The position numbers and the translations under genes are program-made. From JAJDXW01 sp965214795 (GTDB taxonomy: Bacteria > Pseudomonadota > Gammaproteobacteria > HK1), in assembly GCA_965214795.1 (NCBI GenBank), contig OZ243976.1:3410001-3474000 (forward strand): DNA of 64,000 bases, in the 5' to 3' direction. The notes under the pieces are model-generated. The model worked only from the letters and a program-made list of their open reading frames with translations. It was not told the origin of the DNA and did no database searches. Of this stretch, positions 63,410 through 64,000 are shown piece by piece. Each line of letters opens with the position of its first letter. Position 1 is the first letter of the stretch.

Positions 63410-64000
63410 CCGCCATCCCTCCCCGCCCGGCGGGAGAGCGCCTCGTGCGCCACCGCGGCATCGTCGAAGGGACGCCGCTCTCCTCCGATCTCCTGCCAGG
63501 TCTCGTGTCCCTTCCCGGCCACGAGCACGAGGTCGTCCGGACCTGCGTCGAAGACCGCGTCATGAATCGCGCGGCGCCGATCGGGCTCGACGACCACCCG
63601 GGCCCCCCGGGCCCCCCGGGCGCCCGCGAGGATGTCGTCGATGATCGCGAGGGGGTCCTCGCCGCGGGGGTTGTCGCTGGTCACGAACAACCGCTCCGCG
63701 CCCCGCGCGGCTGCCGCACCCATCAGGCGGCGCTTGCCCGCATCGCGTTCGCCTCCGCATCCGAACACGATCCGGATCTCTCCTCTCGCGAGCGCCCGGA
63801 GCGCCGACAGCACCGCGTCCAGCGCGTCGGGCGTGTGGGCATAGTCGACGTAGGCGGCGGGGAGCGCACGGTTCTCCGCATCCGGCTCGTCGAGGCGTAT
63901 CGGTTGCAACCTTCCCCGCGGAGGGTCGGCGGTCGCGACCCCTGCCGCGGCCCGCTCCAGGGGGACGTCCAGCGCGAGCAGGACCGCGACGCCGGCGAGC
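63406..64000 (-). CDS. murE: UDP-MurNAc-L-Ala-D-Glu meso-DAP ligase, C-terminal part
   Basis: Only the last 197 residues are in the window; the N-terminal two-thirds lies beyond 64000. VDYAHTPDALDAVLSAL and FGCGGERDAGKRRLMG are Mur-ligase C-domain motifs. TSDNPRGEDP carries the DNPR sequence that selects meso-diaminopimelate, so the peptidoglycan is the DAP type. The end of the protein (VLVAGKGHETWQEIGGERRP) is standard. Confidence 0.96.
   Translation of the reverse strand, partial: LAGVAVLLALDVPLERAAAGVATADPPRGRLQPIRLDEPDAENRALPAAYVDYAHTPDALDAVLSALRALARGEIRIVFGCGGERDAGKRRLMGAAAARGAERLFVTSDNPRGEDPLAIIDDILAGARGARGARVVVEPDRRRAIHDAVFDAGPDDLVLVAGKGHETWQEIGGERRPFDDAAVAHEALSRRAGRDGG

Overview
The window is high-GC bacterial DNA whose gene content and gene order point to a gammaproteobacterium. 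Supporting blocks are a dcw cell-wall/division cluster running into lpxC and secA, a prmB-aroC pair, a prfB-lysS pair with the RF2 programmed frameshift, mutS next to fdxA, a MutT-ThiE fusion beside secA, and a free-living-type aceE-aceF-lpdA operon. An Ectothiorhodospiraceae/Chromatiales-like or unclassified gammaproteobacterial lineage is my inference; there is no rRNA gene here to settle it.

Layout. 0-10.6 kb: the 5' part of tatD, two small membrane proteins, dacB, a benzoylformate-decarboxylase-like ThDP enzyme, polB (DNA polymerase II), a beta-hydroxyacid dehydrogenase, an HtrA-like protein that has lost its catalytic triad, and rnt. 10.9-17.1 kb: the pyruvate dehydrogenase operon. 17.1-19.5 kb: a decayed zone with an alpha/beta-hydrolase remnant, one intact Uma2 gene and two Uma2 remnants. 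19.5-30.7 kb: argG, a FIST protein, a DUF2007 protein, lysS, prfB, an RpfE-like gene, hom, and a carotenoid oxygenase with a DUF2141 protein, divergent from a membrane LytTR regulator. 31.5-37.9 kb: an accessory island between the LytTR gene and aroC. It holds a HepT/MntA toxin-antitoxin pair bracketed by a 119-bp duplication of the LytTR gene's 3' end, a zinc-ribbon DNA methylase, a foreign aroC fragment, and a lower-GC ParA ATPase with an unknown partner. 37.9-50.9 kb: aroC, prmB, htpG, mutS, fdxA, mutT-thiE, secA and dciA. 50.8-64 kb: lpxC, ftsZ, ftsA, ftsQ, murB, murC, murG, ftsW, murD, mraY, murF and partial murE, mostly overlapping by 1-7 bases and all on the minus strand; no ddl is present.

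Dispersed repeats are the most striking non-coding signal. Family B (three copies, about 213-220 bp) has 20-bp terminal inverted repeats and sits hard against the ends of Uma2, mutS and secA. Family A (three copies, about 160-170 bp) has imperfect terminal inverted repeats. Family C (two copies, about 98 bp) is a third type. No transposase lies in the window, so A and B look like non-autonomous elements. Local tandem repeats (11-, 12- and 17-bp units) and a perfect 40-bp palindrome at the end of argG add to the picture.

The best candidates for something undescribed are the ParA-partner cassette inside the aroC duplication, the orphan zinc-ribbon methylase, the pseudo-HtrA protein, and the family B elements placed at gene ends.
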